Source: Pseudomonadota bacterium (GTDB lineage Bacteria > Myxococcota_A > Polyangia > Polyangiales > Polyangiaceae). Taken from it: a stretch of DNA of 64,000 nucleotides. This document shows, one piece after another, positions 26,120 to 35,262 of the stretch (position 1 is its first letter; each line of letters opens with the position of its first letter). The stretch spans positions 141,106-205,105 of the forward strand of contig JAEWRL010000190.1 in the NCBI GenBank assembly GCA_023398955.1, given 5' to 3'. A program made the position numbers and the translations under genes. The notes under the pieces are model-generated. The model was given only the letters and a program-made list of their open reading frames with translations, was not told the DNA's origin and made no database searches.

Positions 26120-28837
26120 CTAGTTCTTCCTGTTGCGGACCGCCGCCTGAGCCGCCGCCACGCGCGCGATGGGCACGCGGAAGGGAGAGCACGAGACGTA
26201 AGCGAGACCAACCTTCTCGAAGAACTCGATCGATGAGGGCTCGCCGCCATGCTCGCCGCAAATGCCAAGCGAGATGGTGGGGCGCGTCTTCTTGCCCTTC
26301 TCGACCGCCATCGCGACCAGCTGCCCCACGCCGTCCTGGTCCAGCGCCACGAAGGGCTCTGCCTTCAAGATCTTACGATCCACATAGGTCGGCAGGAAGC
26401 GTCCGGCGTCGTCACGCGAAAGACCAAGCGTCGTCTGGGTTAGGTCATTGGTGCCGAAGGAGAAGAACTCGGCCTCCTCGGCAAGCTGATCGGCGAGCAG
26501 CGCCGCCCGCGGCAGTTCGATCATGGTGCCGAACTTGAACTTGACCTCGGTGCTCTCGGCAGCGAAGACCTCCTGCGCGACGCTGTTGACGATCTCGTGC
26601 ATCATGGTGAGCTCCGCCTTGCTGAGAGCCAGCGGGATCATGATCTCGGGAAGCACCTCGACGCCTTCCTTCTTCGCCTTGGCTGCTGCCGTCAAGATGG
26701 CCCGGACCTGCATGGCACAGATCTCGGGATAGGTGACGGCCAAGCGCACACCACGATGCCCCAGCATGGGGTTGAACTCGTGCAGCTCGGTCACCTTGCG
26801 AGCGAGCGCCTTGGGATCCACACCCATGCTCTTCGCCAGTTCGTCGATCTGGGATTGCTCGGTCGGAAGGAACTCGTGCAGCGGCGGATCGAGGAGGCGG
26901 ATGTTGACCGGGAGCCCCTTCATCTCACGGAAGAGCTCGAGGAAGTCGCCCGTCTGGAAGGGAAGGAGCTTTGCGAGCGCCTTCTCGCGCGCCTGGACGT
27001 CGTTCGAGAGGATCATCTCGCGGACCGCGAAGATCCGCTCCTCATCGAAGAACATGTGCTCCGTGCGGCACAGACCGATACCCTCGGCGCCAAGGCTATG
27101 GGCCTTCTTGGCCTGGCTCGGTGTGTCTGCATTGGTACGAACCTTGAGCCTGCGGTACTTGTCGGACCACTCGAGCAGGGTCCCGAGCTCGCCGCTGAGC
27201 TCCGGGTCTATCTTCGGTACATCACCGACGAAGACCTCACCCGTGGATCCGTTGATCGTGATCACGTCGCCAGCGCGAACGACGGTGTTCTCCTTGCCGG
27301 GCCGAGCCACGAAGATCTGCTGAGCGTAGTCGATGCTGAGCTCCGAGCAGCCCACCACACAGGAGCGGCCCATGCCGCGCGCCACGACGGCTGCGTGGCT
27401 GGTTGCCCCGCCGCGCGACGTAAGGATGCCTAGCGCCGCATTCATGCCGTGGAGATCCTCCGGCGAAGTCTCGACGCGCACGAGGATGACCTTCTCGCCC
27501 TTCTCCGCCTGGGCGACGGCATCATCGGCGCTGAACACGACCCGACCCGTCACCGCACCCGGGGATGCCGCCAGGCCCTTCGCTACCGGCGTGGCCGTCG
27601 ACTTGGGATCCACCGTCGGGAAGAGCAGCTGCTCCAGGCGCGCCGGGTCGATGCGCAGCAGCGCCTCCTCCTCGGTGATGCGTTTCTCCGCGGCCATGTC
27701 CACCGCGATCTTCACCTCGGCGCGAGCACTGCGCTTGCCGTTACGGGTCTGCAGCAGATAGAGCTTACCCTCTTCGATGGTAAACTCGATGTCCTGCATG
27801 TCGCGGAAGTGCTCCTCCAGCTTCGCCTGGACCGCGTAGAGCTCCTTGTAGTTCTCGGGCATCGTCTCCTCCAGAGACTTGCCCGCACTGTCGGAACGCT
27901 TCGCGATGGGCTGCGGCGTGCGGATACCAGCCACGACGTCCTCGCCCTGGGCATTGGGCAGCCACTCTCCGAAGAAGCGGTTCTCACCGGTGCTCGGATC
28001 GCGAGTGAAGCACACGCCGGTCCCGCTCGTAGGGCCGGTGTTGCCGAAGACCATGAGCTGCACGTTGACGGCAGTGCCCCACTCCTCGGGGATCGCGTGC
28101 ATCTTGCGGTAGAGCTTGGCCCTGTCGTTGTTCCAGCTCTTGAAGACCGCCTCGATCGCGCCCATGAGCTGGTCGAAAGGACTCTCGGGGAAGCCCTTCC
28201 CCGTCTTGTCCTGGATGATCTTCTTATAGTCTTCGCAGACCTGCTTCAGGTGCTGCGCTTCGAGGTCGGAATCGGGGACCAGGCGAGCCAGCTCCTCCAC
28301 GTCCTGGGGAATCGGCAGGTTGCGCGCCTTGGCCACAACCCTGCGCGCGTCGGTCAGCGGAACCTCGAAGGCGTGGTGCCCGAGCCCCAAGACGACGTTG
28401 GCGTACATGTTCAGGAAGCGGCGGTAGGCGTCGTAAGCGAAACGCTCGTTGCCCGTCTTCTTCGCGAGACCGGCCGCGGCAGCGTCGTTCAGGCCCAGGT
28501 TCAGGATGGTGTCCATCATGCCTGGCATCGACGCGCGAGCACCCGAACGGACGCTGACGAGCATGGGATTGCTCGGGTCGCCGAACTTCTTGCCCGAAAC
28601 CTCCTCGAGCCACGTCACGGACTTCCTCACCTCGGCATCGAGGCCAGGGGGCATTTTGCCACCGACGCGGTAGTACTCGATGCACTGCTCGGTAGTGATA
28701 GTGAAGCCTTCGGGAACGGAAATCCCGAGGCTTGCCATTTCGGCAAGGTTGGCGCCCTTGCCACCGAGCAATGGCTTCTGCTCCGCGCGACCTTCGGCGT
28801 TGTTGCGTGCGAATCGATATATCGCTTTATTTGTCAT
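26120..28837 (-). CDS. ppdK: Pyruvate, phosphate dikinase
   Basis: PpdK interconverts pyruvate, ATP and phosphate with PEP, AMP and PPi. The 905 residues show an N-terminal ATP-binding domain (KPLLGGKGANLAEMASLGIS), the phosphohistidine swivel domain with LTSRGGATSHAAVVARGMG, and a PEP-utilising barrel with the end motif LGICGEHGGEPSSIEFFEKV. The catalytic Cys is in GICGEHGG. ATG 28837 has GGAGGG upstream and matches the family start. The enzyme is reversible; PPi dependence and the nearby decarboxylase genes suggest flexible PEP/pyruvate/oxaloacetate metabolism. Confidence 0.97.
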   Translation of the reverse strand: MTNKAIYRFARNNAEGRAEQKPLLGGKGANLAEMASLGISVPEGFTITTEQCIEYYRVGGKMPPGLDAEVRKSVTWLEEVSGKKFGDPSNPMLVSVRSGARASMPGMMDTILNLGLNDAAAAGLAKKTGNERFAYDAYRRFLNMYANVVLGLGHHAFEVPLTDARRVVAKARNLPIPQDVEELARLVPDSDLEAQHLKQVCEDYKKIIQDKTGKGFPESPFDQLMGAIEAVFKSWNNDRAKLYRKMHAIPEEWGTAVNVQLMVFGNTGPTSGTGVCFTRDPSTGENRFFGEWLPNAQGEDVVAGIRTPQPIAKRSDSAGKSLEETMPENYKELYAVQAKLEEHFRDMQDIEFTIEEGKLYLLQTRNGKRSARAEVKIAVDMAAEKRITEEEALLRIDPARLEQLLFPTVDPKSTATPVAKGLAASPGAVTGRVVFSADDAVAQAEKGEKVILVRVETSPEDLHGMNAALGILTSRGGATSHAAVVARGMGRSCVVGCSELSIDYAQQIFVARPGKENTVVRAGDVITINGSTGEVFVGDVPKIDPELSGELGTLLEWSDKYRRLKVRTNADTPSQAKKAHSLGAEGIGLCRTEHMFFDEERIFAVREMILSNDVQAREKALAKLLPFQTGDFLELFREMKGLPVNIRLLDPPLHEFLPTEQSQIDELAKSMGVDPKALARKVTELHEFNPMLGHRGVRLAVTYPEICAMQVRAILTAAAKAKKEGVEVLPEIMIPLALSKAELTMMHEIVNSVAQEVFAAESTEVKFKFGTMIELPRAALLADQLAEEAEFFSFGTNDLTQTTLGLSRDDAGRFLPTYVDRKILKAEPFVALDQDGVGQLVAMAVEKGKKTRPTISLGICGEHGGEPSSIEFFEKVGLAYVSCSPFRVPIARVAAAQAAVRNRKN

Positions 28838-28970
28838 ATAAGGGGCCCTCCGCAGGGGTTGCGAACGAGTAGCACCAGGGTTCATCAACTGCGATGAACT
28901 CGACGTAATCCGAATGGGACGGCGCTCTCAGGTCGCTGGCTGGACCAGTGGCCGGCCATCACCGGACGGT

Positions 28971-31061
28971 TCACGGGTCATACACCTTTCTCCCAGCAAG
29001 CTGGTTGAAATTCGCCAATGACGAGCACGTCTCGTGGATTTCCCTCATCAACCGCAAACGATTGTCGCGGATTGCGCGCTCCTCCACCATGACGAAGACG
29101 TCATCGAAGAACTGACCGAGCGTCGGGGCGAATGCGGCGATGGCGCGGAGCGCGTTCCCGTAGTCGCCCGCTTGTGTGGCGCGCCGCAATGTAGCGCGCA
29201 GCACCCCGAGCGCTCCATAGACGGATTGCTCGGAGGGGTGAGCGTCTTCGTCCAGCTCCAGGGGTGAGCGCGCGTGCCCGGCCGGTGCGTCCTTGGCAAT
29301 GTTAGCCGCTCGCTTGAAGACTTCGCCCACCCCGGCGCGAGTTTGCTCGTCGAGGGCCGCTAGAGCTCTGGCTCGCAGCGCGACGTCGTAGGGCCGCTCT
29401 GGCGCAACGGCAAGGCATGCATCGACCACGTCCTGCGGCTCCGGGAGCAATCCCCTCAGGCGCAGACGCAGGAACTCGAGCAGGCGTTTTCGGGTTTCGT
29501 CGAGATCCAGATCGAGGGGCGTCCCAGCGTAGCCTTCGTGCGCTACCTCGATAGCCATCGCAAGGTTCAGGTTCCAGCCGCGATCGAGGATGGTCCTGAG
29601 TAGACCGAGCGCCGCGCGGCGTAAGGCGAGTGGGTCCGCGGCACCCGTGGGAACCAGCCCCACGGCAAAACAACCGACGAGCGTGTCGAGTCGATCGACC
29701 ATCGCAGCAAGGGCTCCCGCATCGCTGGCCGCGGTCTCGTCCTCGGCACCACGCGGCATGTAATGCTCCGCGATCACGTCGGCGACGTCACGTGCCACGC
29801 CCTGCGCCGTGGCGTAAGCCCTCCCCATCTCTCCCTGGAGCTCTGGGAACTCCCCGACCATGAGGGACACCAAGTCGCATTTTGCGAGGCCAAGACCCGC
29901 ACACGCAGCGTCCACCACCGCGGGGGCCAACGCCAGCTCTTTGCCTAGGATCGCCGCCAGGGCCTCGATGCGCCGGACCTTGTCTCCAATGCTACCGAGA
30001 CGCTGATGAAAGACCACTCCGTCGAGAGCGGGACGACGCTCGGCCAAGGGGCGCTTCAGATCCTCTTGGTAGAAGAACTCGGCGTCAGCGAGGCGCGCGC
30101 GCATGACGCGATCGTTCCCCGCACGGATAGTGTTCGGCTGCAGCGCGGTCCCAATGACTGCAAGGTACTGCGGGAGGAGGCGACCCGCTGGGTCGCGCAC
30201 ACCGAAGTAGCGTTGGTGGCCCTTGGCCACCCCGAGGATGACGCGCTCGGGCAATGCGAGGAATGCGGGATCGAAGCCGCCGGCCAATACCTGGGGATCC
30301 TCGACGAGGCAGCAGTTCTCGCCCAGCAGGAAGTCGTCGGGGATGAGACGCCCGCAGAGCCGGTCCGCGACCTGGTGAAGCCGCTCCACCATCAACGCGC
30401 GGCGCTCCTCGATGTCGACGATGACGTGGCGCTCCCGCAGGGCCGACATGTAGTCGTCCGGGTGGTTGAGGGAGAACTCGTCGGGCGCGAGAAAACGGTG
30501 GCCATGCGAGAAGCTGGCCGACGTCACGCCCGCGAAAGTAAACTCCACCGTTCGGGTCCCGAGCAGGGCAAGTAACCACTGAACGGGACGCCCAAACGGC
30601 GTCTCGACGTCGGCCCAGCGCATGGATTTGCGAAACGGAATCGCAGCACAGATCTCGCGGAGGGCGTCCGGCAATAGACCAAAGGCGGGCTGTCCTGCCT
30701 CGCGCCGCCGCCCCACGAGATACTCGCCCTTGACCGTCTGTTGGCGCTGAAGCTGCCCGACGTCGCACCCGAGCTTCTCCGCGAAGCTCAGGGCCGCCCG
30801 GGTAGGCGCCCCCTGTGCATCGAACGCGACGCGGGTCGGCGGACCGGTAACCACCTCGTCCAGGTCCGTCTGCTGTTCGGCAACGTCGTCCACACGGAGG
30901 GCGAGGCGGCGAGGCGTCCCAGAGGCCCATAGCTTGCCGTGCGCAATCCGGCGCCCTCGCAACACCCCCTCCGCGATGCGCGGCAAGGCCTCGATAGCAG
31001 CCTGGACGAATGATGCGGGGAGCTCTTCGACTCCAACTTCTAGCAGCAAGACTTCGGTCAT
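28971..31061 (-). CDS. glyS: Glycyl-tRNA synthetase beta subunit
   Basis: GlyS is the tRNA-recognition subunit of the alpha2-beta2 bacterial glycyl-tRNA synthetase. The N-terminus LLLEVGVEELPASFVQAAIE is diagnostic. FAGVTSASFSHGHRFLAPDE and FLALPERVILGVAKGHQRYF belong to the core, and an HD-like and an anticodon-binding C-terminal region (FDDVFVMVEERAIRDNRLRL) complete 696 residues. ATG 31061 starts at the family N-terminus. The catalytic alpha subunit gene glyQ, usually directly upstream, is not in the window; yacG is divergent instead. Confidence 0.96.
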   Translation of the reverse strand: MTEVLLLEVGVEELPASFVQAAIEALPRIAEGVLRGRRIAHGKLWASGTPRRLALRVDDVAEQQTDLDEVVTGPPTRVAFDAQGAPTRAALSFAEKLGCDVGQLQRQQTVKGEYLVGRRREAGQPAFGLLPDALREICAAIPFRKSMRWADVETPFGRPVQWLLALLGTRTVEFTFAGVTSASFSHGHRFLAPDEFSLNHPDDYMSALRERHVIVDIEERRALMVERLHQVADRLCGRLIPDDFLLGENCCLVEDPQVLAGGFDPAFLALPERVILGVAKGHQRYFGVRDPAGRLLPQYLAVIGTALQPNTIRAGNDRVMRARLADAEFFYQEDLKRPLAERRPALDGVVFHQRLGSIGDKVRRIEALAAILGKELALAPAVVDAACAGLGLAKCDLVSLMVGEFPELQGEMGRAYATAQGVARDVADVIAEHYMPRGAEDETAASDAGALAAMVDRLDTLVGCFAVGLVPTGAADPLALRRAALGLLRTILDRGWNLNLAMAIEVAHEGYAGTPLDLDLDETRKRLLEFLRLRLRGLLPEPQDVVDACLAVAPERPYDVALRARALAALDEQTRAGVGEVFKRAANIAKDAPAGHARSPLELDEDAHPSEQSVYGALGVLRATLRRATQAGDYGNALRAIAAFAPTLGQFFDDVFVMVEERAIRDNRLRLMREIHETCSSLANFNQLAGRKVYDP

Positions 31062-31148
31062 TGGGAGGGTCGGGATGCTGCCGCGTGGGACGCCGAAGGG
31101 CAAGGGCGCACGCGACGGATCCGCGAAAGGTGCTAGAAGCTACCGGCT

Positions 31149-31349
31149 GTGCATCTGATCTGCCCGATATGCCGTCGCGAGCTGGACGTTTCCGAGGATT
31201 TCGAGCACCGCCCATTCTGCTCGAACCGCTGCCGCCGCGTCGATCTGCACCACTGGCTGACCGGCAAGTACCGCTTCTCCGAGCCGCTCTCCGACATGGA
31301 GGCGGAACCCGGCGACGGGCCCGAGGACGGAGAGACGACACACCACTGA
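31149..31349 (+). CDS. yacG: DNA gyrase inhibitor YacG (zinc-binding)
   Basis: This 66-residue protein has the YacG four-cysteine zinc site: CPIC near the N-terminus and CSNRC further on, followed by RVDLHHWLTGKYRF. YacG binds the GyrB C-terminal region and blocks DNA binding. The start is GTG 31149, divergent from glyS with an 87-base gap. The C-terminal tail is acidic, as usual for the family. Confidence 0.9.
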   Translation: MHLICPICRRELDVSEDFEHRPFCSNRCRRVDLHHWLTGKYRFSEPLSDMEAEPGDGPEDGETTHH

Positions 31350-31451
31350 GCCAGGAGGCACAACTCGTCATCGCCTCCCGCAGACGCGGCGCGTCGAAGC
31401 ACCCGTTTCCGTTTGTTCGGTGAGCGGCCGGGCACTAGGCTTCGCGTCGCC

Positions 31452-32300
31452 ATGTCGGACCGGGTGCTCAGGGCGATGACCGATGATTCGATGTTCCGAG
31501 TCATCGTCGCAGAAACGACCCTCACGACGAGGGACGTCGTGTCGCTCCAGAAGGCGGTGCTTCCAACCGCCGCGCACCTCGCAGATCTGCTCACGAGCGC
31601 CGTTCTCTTCCGCGAGACAATGTCCCCGGAGCTCCGCGTCCAATGGATACTCCGAGGGACTGACGGCAAGGCAAGCATCGTAGCCGATGCTCACCCCTCG
31701 GGCGCCACGCGGGGAGTGGTTCAGCTCGCCGCCGAGCGCAGCTCGACGTCCCTCGGGAGCGGCGCGTCTCTCCAGGTCATGCGCACGCTCCAAAATGGAC
31801 AGATAAGCCAAGGGCTCATCGAGCTCGATGGAGCCGCAGGGCTGGCGGAAGCGTTCATGCTCTACATGCATCGGTCCGAGCAAATAGAGAGTGTAGTGGG
31901 GATCGGCTCCCGCTTCGACGGTGACCGCGTCGTCAAGGCCGCTGGTTTCGTAGTTCAGCTCCTGCCCGATCTGAACAGGGCGCATCTCTCGATCATGCTC
32001 GAGCGTCTGCGCGACTATACAGGCCTCCGCGAGCAGCTCGCAGACGAGCGCTTCAGCCCAGAATGGCTGCTCGGCGAGCTACTCTGGGGTATGCCTTTTA
32101 CTCAGACGGGTTCGAGCAACGTGCAAGCCGAGTGCTGGTGCAGCGAGCTTCGAGTGATGGGCGCCCTCGCGACCTTGGGGCGTCACGAGCTCCAGGAGCT
32201 CTCCACAAGCTCGCAGGTGCTCGAGATCGACTGCGAGTACTGCCGCAAGCACTACGAGATCTCTCCCGCACGCCTGCGCGGCCTGCTCGACGAGAGCTGA
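31452..32300 (+). CDS. hslO: Redox-regulated chaperone Hsp33
   Basis: Hsp33 is a holdase activated by oxidation of a C-terminal zinc centre. The N-terminal domain shows SMFRVIVAETTLTTRDVV and the ATAA-type helix VLPTAAHLADLLTSAVLF; the central part has IVADAHPSGATRGVVQL. The C-terminal zinc centre has CWC (a CxC motif) near residue 234 and CEYC about 30 residues later, with LATLGRHELQEL between them. The 282-residue length fits the family. ATG 31452 is preferred. The identity relies on motif layout, not on a database match. Confidence 0.88.
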   Translation: MSDRVLRAMTDDSMFRVIVAETTLTTRDVVSLQKAVLPTAAHLADLLTSAVLFRETMSPELRVQWILRGTDGKASIVADAHPSGATRGVVQLAAERSSTSLGSGASLQVMRTLQNGQISQGLIELDGAAGLAEAFMLYMHRSEQIESVVGIGSRFDGDRVVKAAGFVVQLLPDLNRAHLSIMLERLRDYTGLREQLADERFSPEWLLGELLWGMPFTQTGSSNVQAECWCSELRVMGALATLGRHELQELSTSSQVLEIDCEYCRKHYEISPARLRGLLDES

Positions 32301-32439
32301 ATCGGCGAGCGCAATTGTCGAGCACCTCGACGATTGGCCGAGCATCTTGGGGTGGGGCCCTCGCGCGAAGCACGGGGGAGGGGTCATGGCAAAGACCCCT
32401 CGGAAACAACAGGAGTGGCGAGTGCCCTCCCCGGAGGCC

Positions 32440-32591
32440 GCGCGTACCTGGCAGACCAACTCCGGCGAGCCGCCAGCTCCATCCCTCTGAACATCGCGGA
32501 GGGGAGCCTGCGAATTCGCTGCTGCCGACAAGGCGCGCTTCTACCGATTCGCGCGTCGCTCAGCGACCGAATCCGCCGCCATCATCGACTG
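32440..32591 (+). pseudogene. Remnant of a four-helix-bundle (S23) protein gene
   Basis: One frame reads LADQLRRAASSIPLNIAEGS, the core of the four-helix-bundle protein family also found in 23S rRNA intervening sequences. After a frame change near 32510, a neighbouring frame continues with DKARFYRFARRSATESAAII and a stop at about 32591. Together they cover two consecutive helices of the family. The N-terminal helix and the last helix are not recognisable. The product is broken by the frameshift and truncated. Confidence 0.7.
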
Positions 32592-33023
32592 ACTCGGTTC
32601 CCTCGCTGGAAACGCACAAACGGGACACTCGGGGTGCCATGCCCGAAAAGTGTGACGAAGGGTTACGCGGCACCGGGGGCAGCGGCAGACGGCTCGCTCG
32701 GCAGTCCCGAGTCCTGCAACCAACACGGCAACGAGAAACGGAAGGAATCCAAAGAACGGCGTGCCTCGTCTTTGCGGCATCCATAGACCGAGGACAGCCG
32801 CGATCGGCATGGCCACTCCTCCGAGGTAGAAGGCCCAAGTGCTCCACCGCCAGTGGAGCAAGACGGCAGCCTCCGCAGCTGGGTCGCAGCGGAGCGCGCT
32901 GTCGGTGGGCGTTTGTTTTTCGCAGACGACCGGATGGGCGCTGCGCCAGTCAGGCGCAGACTCGCCAATGCTTCGAGCGTGGATGTCCGGCGCGGCTCCC
33001 GCGTGCTGCCTACTGCTGCCCAT
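32541..33023 (-). CDS. Hypothetical membrane protein with C-terminal zinc ribbon
   Basis: Two hydrophobic stretches (STWAFYLGGVAMPIAAVLGL and FFGFLPFLVAVLVAGLGTA) are followed by a four-cysteine ribbon, CRCPRC and later CPVC, and a short tail. The order of two membrane helices then a zinc ribbon is coherent and supports a real gene. The N-terminus is uncertain: ATG 33023 is one option, since upstream residues are not protein-like. The 3' end overlaps the pseudogene by about 50 bases. I do not recognise the family. Confidence 0.5.
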   Translation of the reverse strand: MGSSRQHAGAAPDIHARSIGESAPDWRSAHPVVCEKQTPTDSALRCDPAAEAAVLLHWRWSTWAFYLGGVAMPIAAVLGLWMPQRRGTPFFGFLPFLVAVLVAGLGTAERAVCRCPRCRVTLRHTFRAWHPECPVCAFPAREPSQSMMAADSVAERRANR

Positions 33024-33184
33024 GCCGTTCTGGAGGTTAACGCAAGGGACCTCGTGCCGGAAAGAGCGCCGGGGTGCGGCCCCGCCGACCAACCAATCTT
33101 CACGAACTGGCAGGACGCTGCAGCGTTTTGGGGTTTGCGCTCGGGATCGCGACACCAACAGCGCTCAACGGCGGTTTAGATGCT

Positions 33185-33859
33185 ATGGCCGACATCGTGG
33201 GCGAGTTTCGATGTGTAAGCTGTGGGGCCGAGTTCGCAGTGCCCGAGCAGGTGCTGGCACGCTATTCGGGGTGGAAACCGAAGCTGTGCCGAAACTGCCG
33301 TGACAAGGGGAAGGCCACCCCGTCGCGCCGGACCGTCCAACCGACCACGCGCAACGCGAAGACCGGGATGTCACGCGAGCGAAACTGCACGCTCGATGAG
33401 GTCCTTGCGCGTTTCCACGACGGCCCGGTCGACGGCGTCTTTACGGACGGCGCCGCTGAACCGAATCCCGGGCCTGGTGGTTGGGGCGCCGTGTACGTCC
33501 AACACAATACCGTGGTGGAGAGAGCCTACGGGCACGAACCCGCGACCACGAACAACCGGATGGAGCTCACGGCGCTCATTCGGGGATGCGCTCTCGTTCC
33601 TCCACAGCAGACCGCCATCCTCTATACGGACAGTCGGCTCTGCGTACAGAGCATCAATGAGTGGGCCAAGGGTTGGGAGCAACGCGGCTGGAAACGCAAG
33701 GGCGGCGCCATCAAGAACCTGGATCTCGTTCAGGAACTCTATGCCATCGTCAAGGCGCGCCCAGAGCTGTCACTCCAGTGGATCGCGGCGCACTCGGGCT
33801 TCCGTTGGAACGAGTATGCTGACGCCCTGGCGACTGCTTATCGCCGCGACAAGCTCTGA
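33185..33859 (+). CDS. Ribonuclease H with N-terminal zinc ribbon
   Basis: Residues 1-45 contain a CVSCGAEF / LCRNCRD four-cysteine ribbon. Residues 75-220 form an RNase HI domain with all acidic catalytic positions: Asp in VFTDGAAEPNPGPGGWGAVY, Glu in NNRMELTALIRG, Asp in LYTDSRLCVQS and the HxGxxxNExAD-type AHSGFRWNEYADALA. RNase H removes the RNA strand of RNA-DNA hybrids. The ribbon is of the kind found in short zinc-ribbon proteins and is an uncommon addition to bacterial RNase H. ATG 33185 starts the ribbon. Confidence 0.9.
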   Translation: MADIVGEFRCVSCGAEFAVPEQVLARYSGWKPKLCRNCRDKGKATPSRRTVQPTTRNAKTGMSRERNCTLDEVLARFHDGPVDGVFTDGAAEPNPGPGGWGAVYVQHNTVVERAYGHEPATTNNRMELTALIRGCALVPPQQTAILYTDSRLCVQSINEWAKGWEQRGWKRKGGAIKNLDLVQELYAIVKARPELSLQWIAAHSGFRWNEYADALATAYRRDKL

Positions 33860-33873
33860 CTACGAGCCCAATC

Positions 33874-34470
33874 TCAACGCCGTTTGTCCCTGGCAACAGC
33901 GGCTTTGGTCCGCGTGCTCCGCTCGAGCAGCGCAGCATAGCTGTCCGGTGACAGCGTGAGCCTGCCCTGGACCCACTCGCGCATCGCCGGTGCCACCTCC
34001 GACTCCCACAGGCCCGACAAGCGGAGCGATAGGAACTCATCGTAGAGGCTCACCCAAACCTCGTCCAGCTTCTCGAGGAGCATCATTCGTTCCAAGAAGC
34101 GTTCCTCCGACTCAGCGGCAGTCAGGGCTGGCATCCTGACGCCCGAGAGAGCGAAGCGTTGGGCGTCGAAGGAGAATGCGTACTCGTTCTCGTCGACGAT
34201 GAGCCGCAGCGCAGCCTTTACCGGCACCTTTCCTTGCTGCAGGGCCGCGGTCGCTTCCGCGCCGGTGCTGGGCGCCATTCCGCTCAGAGTCGCCTTCTCG
34301 GTGGGGGCGGTCCACAGCGCGAGAACGAGACGAGTGTCGACCCACAGGTCGGCGCGTCGCCCGTCAGCAAGGTCGAAACTGCCATCGAACAGCTCCACCT
34401 TGAACCATAGCCAGCTGAGAAACTCGACCCCGATGAAGCGAGTCGTCTCGATACGATCGACGAGGTCCAT
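33874..34470 (-). CDS. Conserved partner of the RdgC-like gene
   Basis: This 198-residue protein begins MDLVDRIETTRFIGVEFLSW followed by LWFKVELFDGSFDLADG. A later region is helical (ERFLERMMLLEKLDEVWVSL). Its ATG overlaps the stop of the RdgC-like gene by one base (TGATG), so the two are translationally coupled and probably work together. The FxGxEFLxWLWF stretch resembles my memory of motifs in RdgC-like proteins of related bacteria, but I cannot assign a function. The tail is Lys/Arg-rich. Confidence 0.7.
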   Translation of the reverse strand: MDLVDRIETTRFIGVEFLSWLWFKVELFDGSFDLADGRRADLWVDTRLVLALWTAPTEKATLSGMAPSTGAEATAALQQGKVPVKAALRLIVDENEYAFSFDAQRFALSGVRMPALTAAESEERFLERMMLLEKLDEVWVSLYDEFLSLRLSGLWESEVAPAMREWVQGRLTLSPDSYAALLERSTRTKAAVARDKRR

Positions 34471-35105
34471 CACCCCTCCTTCGGCAGGGGCGCCGCGTGA
34501 AACGGAGTCTGCTCCGCTCGGTTCAGTGCAGCCTTCTGCTCTGCGGAGAGGCCCCGCTGCAGAGCAGCAACGTAAGGGCTGTCCACGGCTAGCTCCATCC
34601 CGAAGGTCGCATCGAAGAGCGCTGCGAGCCGCTCTTGCAGGCCCTTCGAATGGCTCCAGAAGCGGGCCACGCCGGAGTCGAGATTCCAGCAAAAATCATA
34701 GCTCTGCATGTGGGGTAGGAGCTGCCGCTTGAGGGACAGCGCGACTCTTGCCCTGAGCTCCTGCTTCTCAGTCCTCCCCAGGCGCTCCTTACCTTTCTTC
34801 TCCAGGAGCTCCCGCTCGGCCTCCACCAGGTGTGCGGAGAGCAGCGCATGCGGCAGCCGCCAGCGATCGACGCGGAACGCCAAGGATAGATAGCTGCCGC
34901 TATAGACGGAGTCATGGCGCAGCTCGAGTTCGAGGGGGCTCGCCACACGGCACCAGCCATAGCGCTCCTCCTCGTCCGATTCCGGCGATAGCGGACGAAA
35001 GACACGATGACGGATGCGCCGCATGAACGAGTTCCTGAAGTCGTCAGGGAGCTCTCCTCGGACGTGGAATTTCGTGAAGGTCAGTGATCCAGCGATTGCA
35101 CCCAC
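34470..35105 (-). CDS. RdgC-like recombination-associated protein
   Basis: The segment LLEKKGKERLGRTEKQELRA, then RVALSLKRQLLPHMQSYDF and a WNLDSGVARFW strand, parallels RdgC, a ring-shaped DNA-binding protein that limits RecA loading. In RdgC a KLKKTEKDSLKDEV-type helix precedes LPRAF and a WIDTVNG strand. At 211 residues it is shorter than E. coli RdgC (about 300), and the coupled downstream gene may supply the rest. The start is GTG 35105. Assignment is by pattern, so moderate. Confidence 0.65.
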   Translation of the reverse strand: MGAIAGSLTFTKFHVRGELPDDFRNSFMRRIRHRVFRPLSPESDEEERYGWCRVASPLELELRHDSVYSGSYLSLAFRVDRWRLPHALLSAHLVEAERELLEKKGKERLGRTEKQELRARVALSLKRQLLPHMQSYDFCWNLDSGVARFWSHSKGLQERLAALFDATFGMELAVDSPYVAALQRGLSAEQKAALNRAEQTPFHAAPLPKEG

Positions 35106-35262
35106 AGAACGGCTCCCGGCGATTCGGGCTCTGCTGTGTCACCGAAGGGAGGCGTGCGCAAACGAAGCCAGAAGTCAGCCGTCGAAGAGCTGCCAAACCG
35201 GGTAACCTACCTGCGTCAAGGGGGCTCGGCCGTGCCGCAGTTCGCGCGGGACGCCTGCCCCG

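Noticed and set aside
32063..33040. 325-residue plus-strand frame overlapping hslO
   Set aside because: Low-complexity Arg/Ser/Pro-rich and out of frame with Hsp33.
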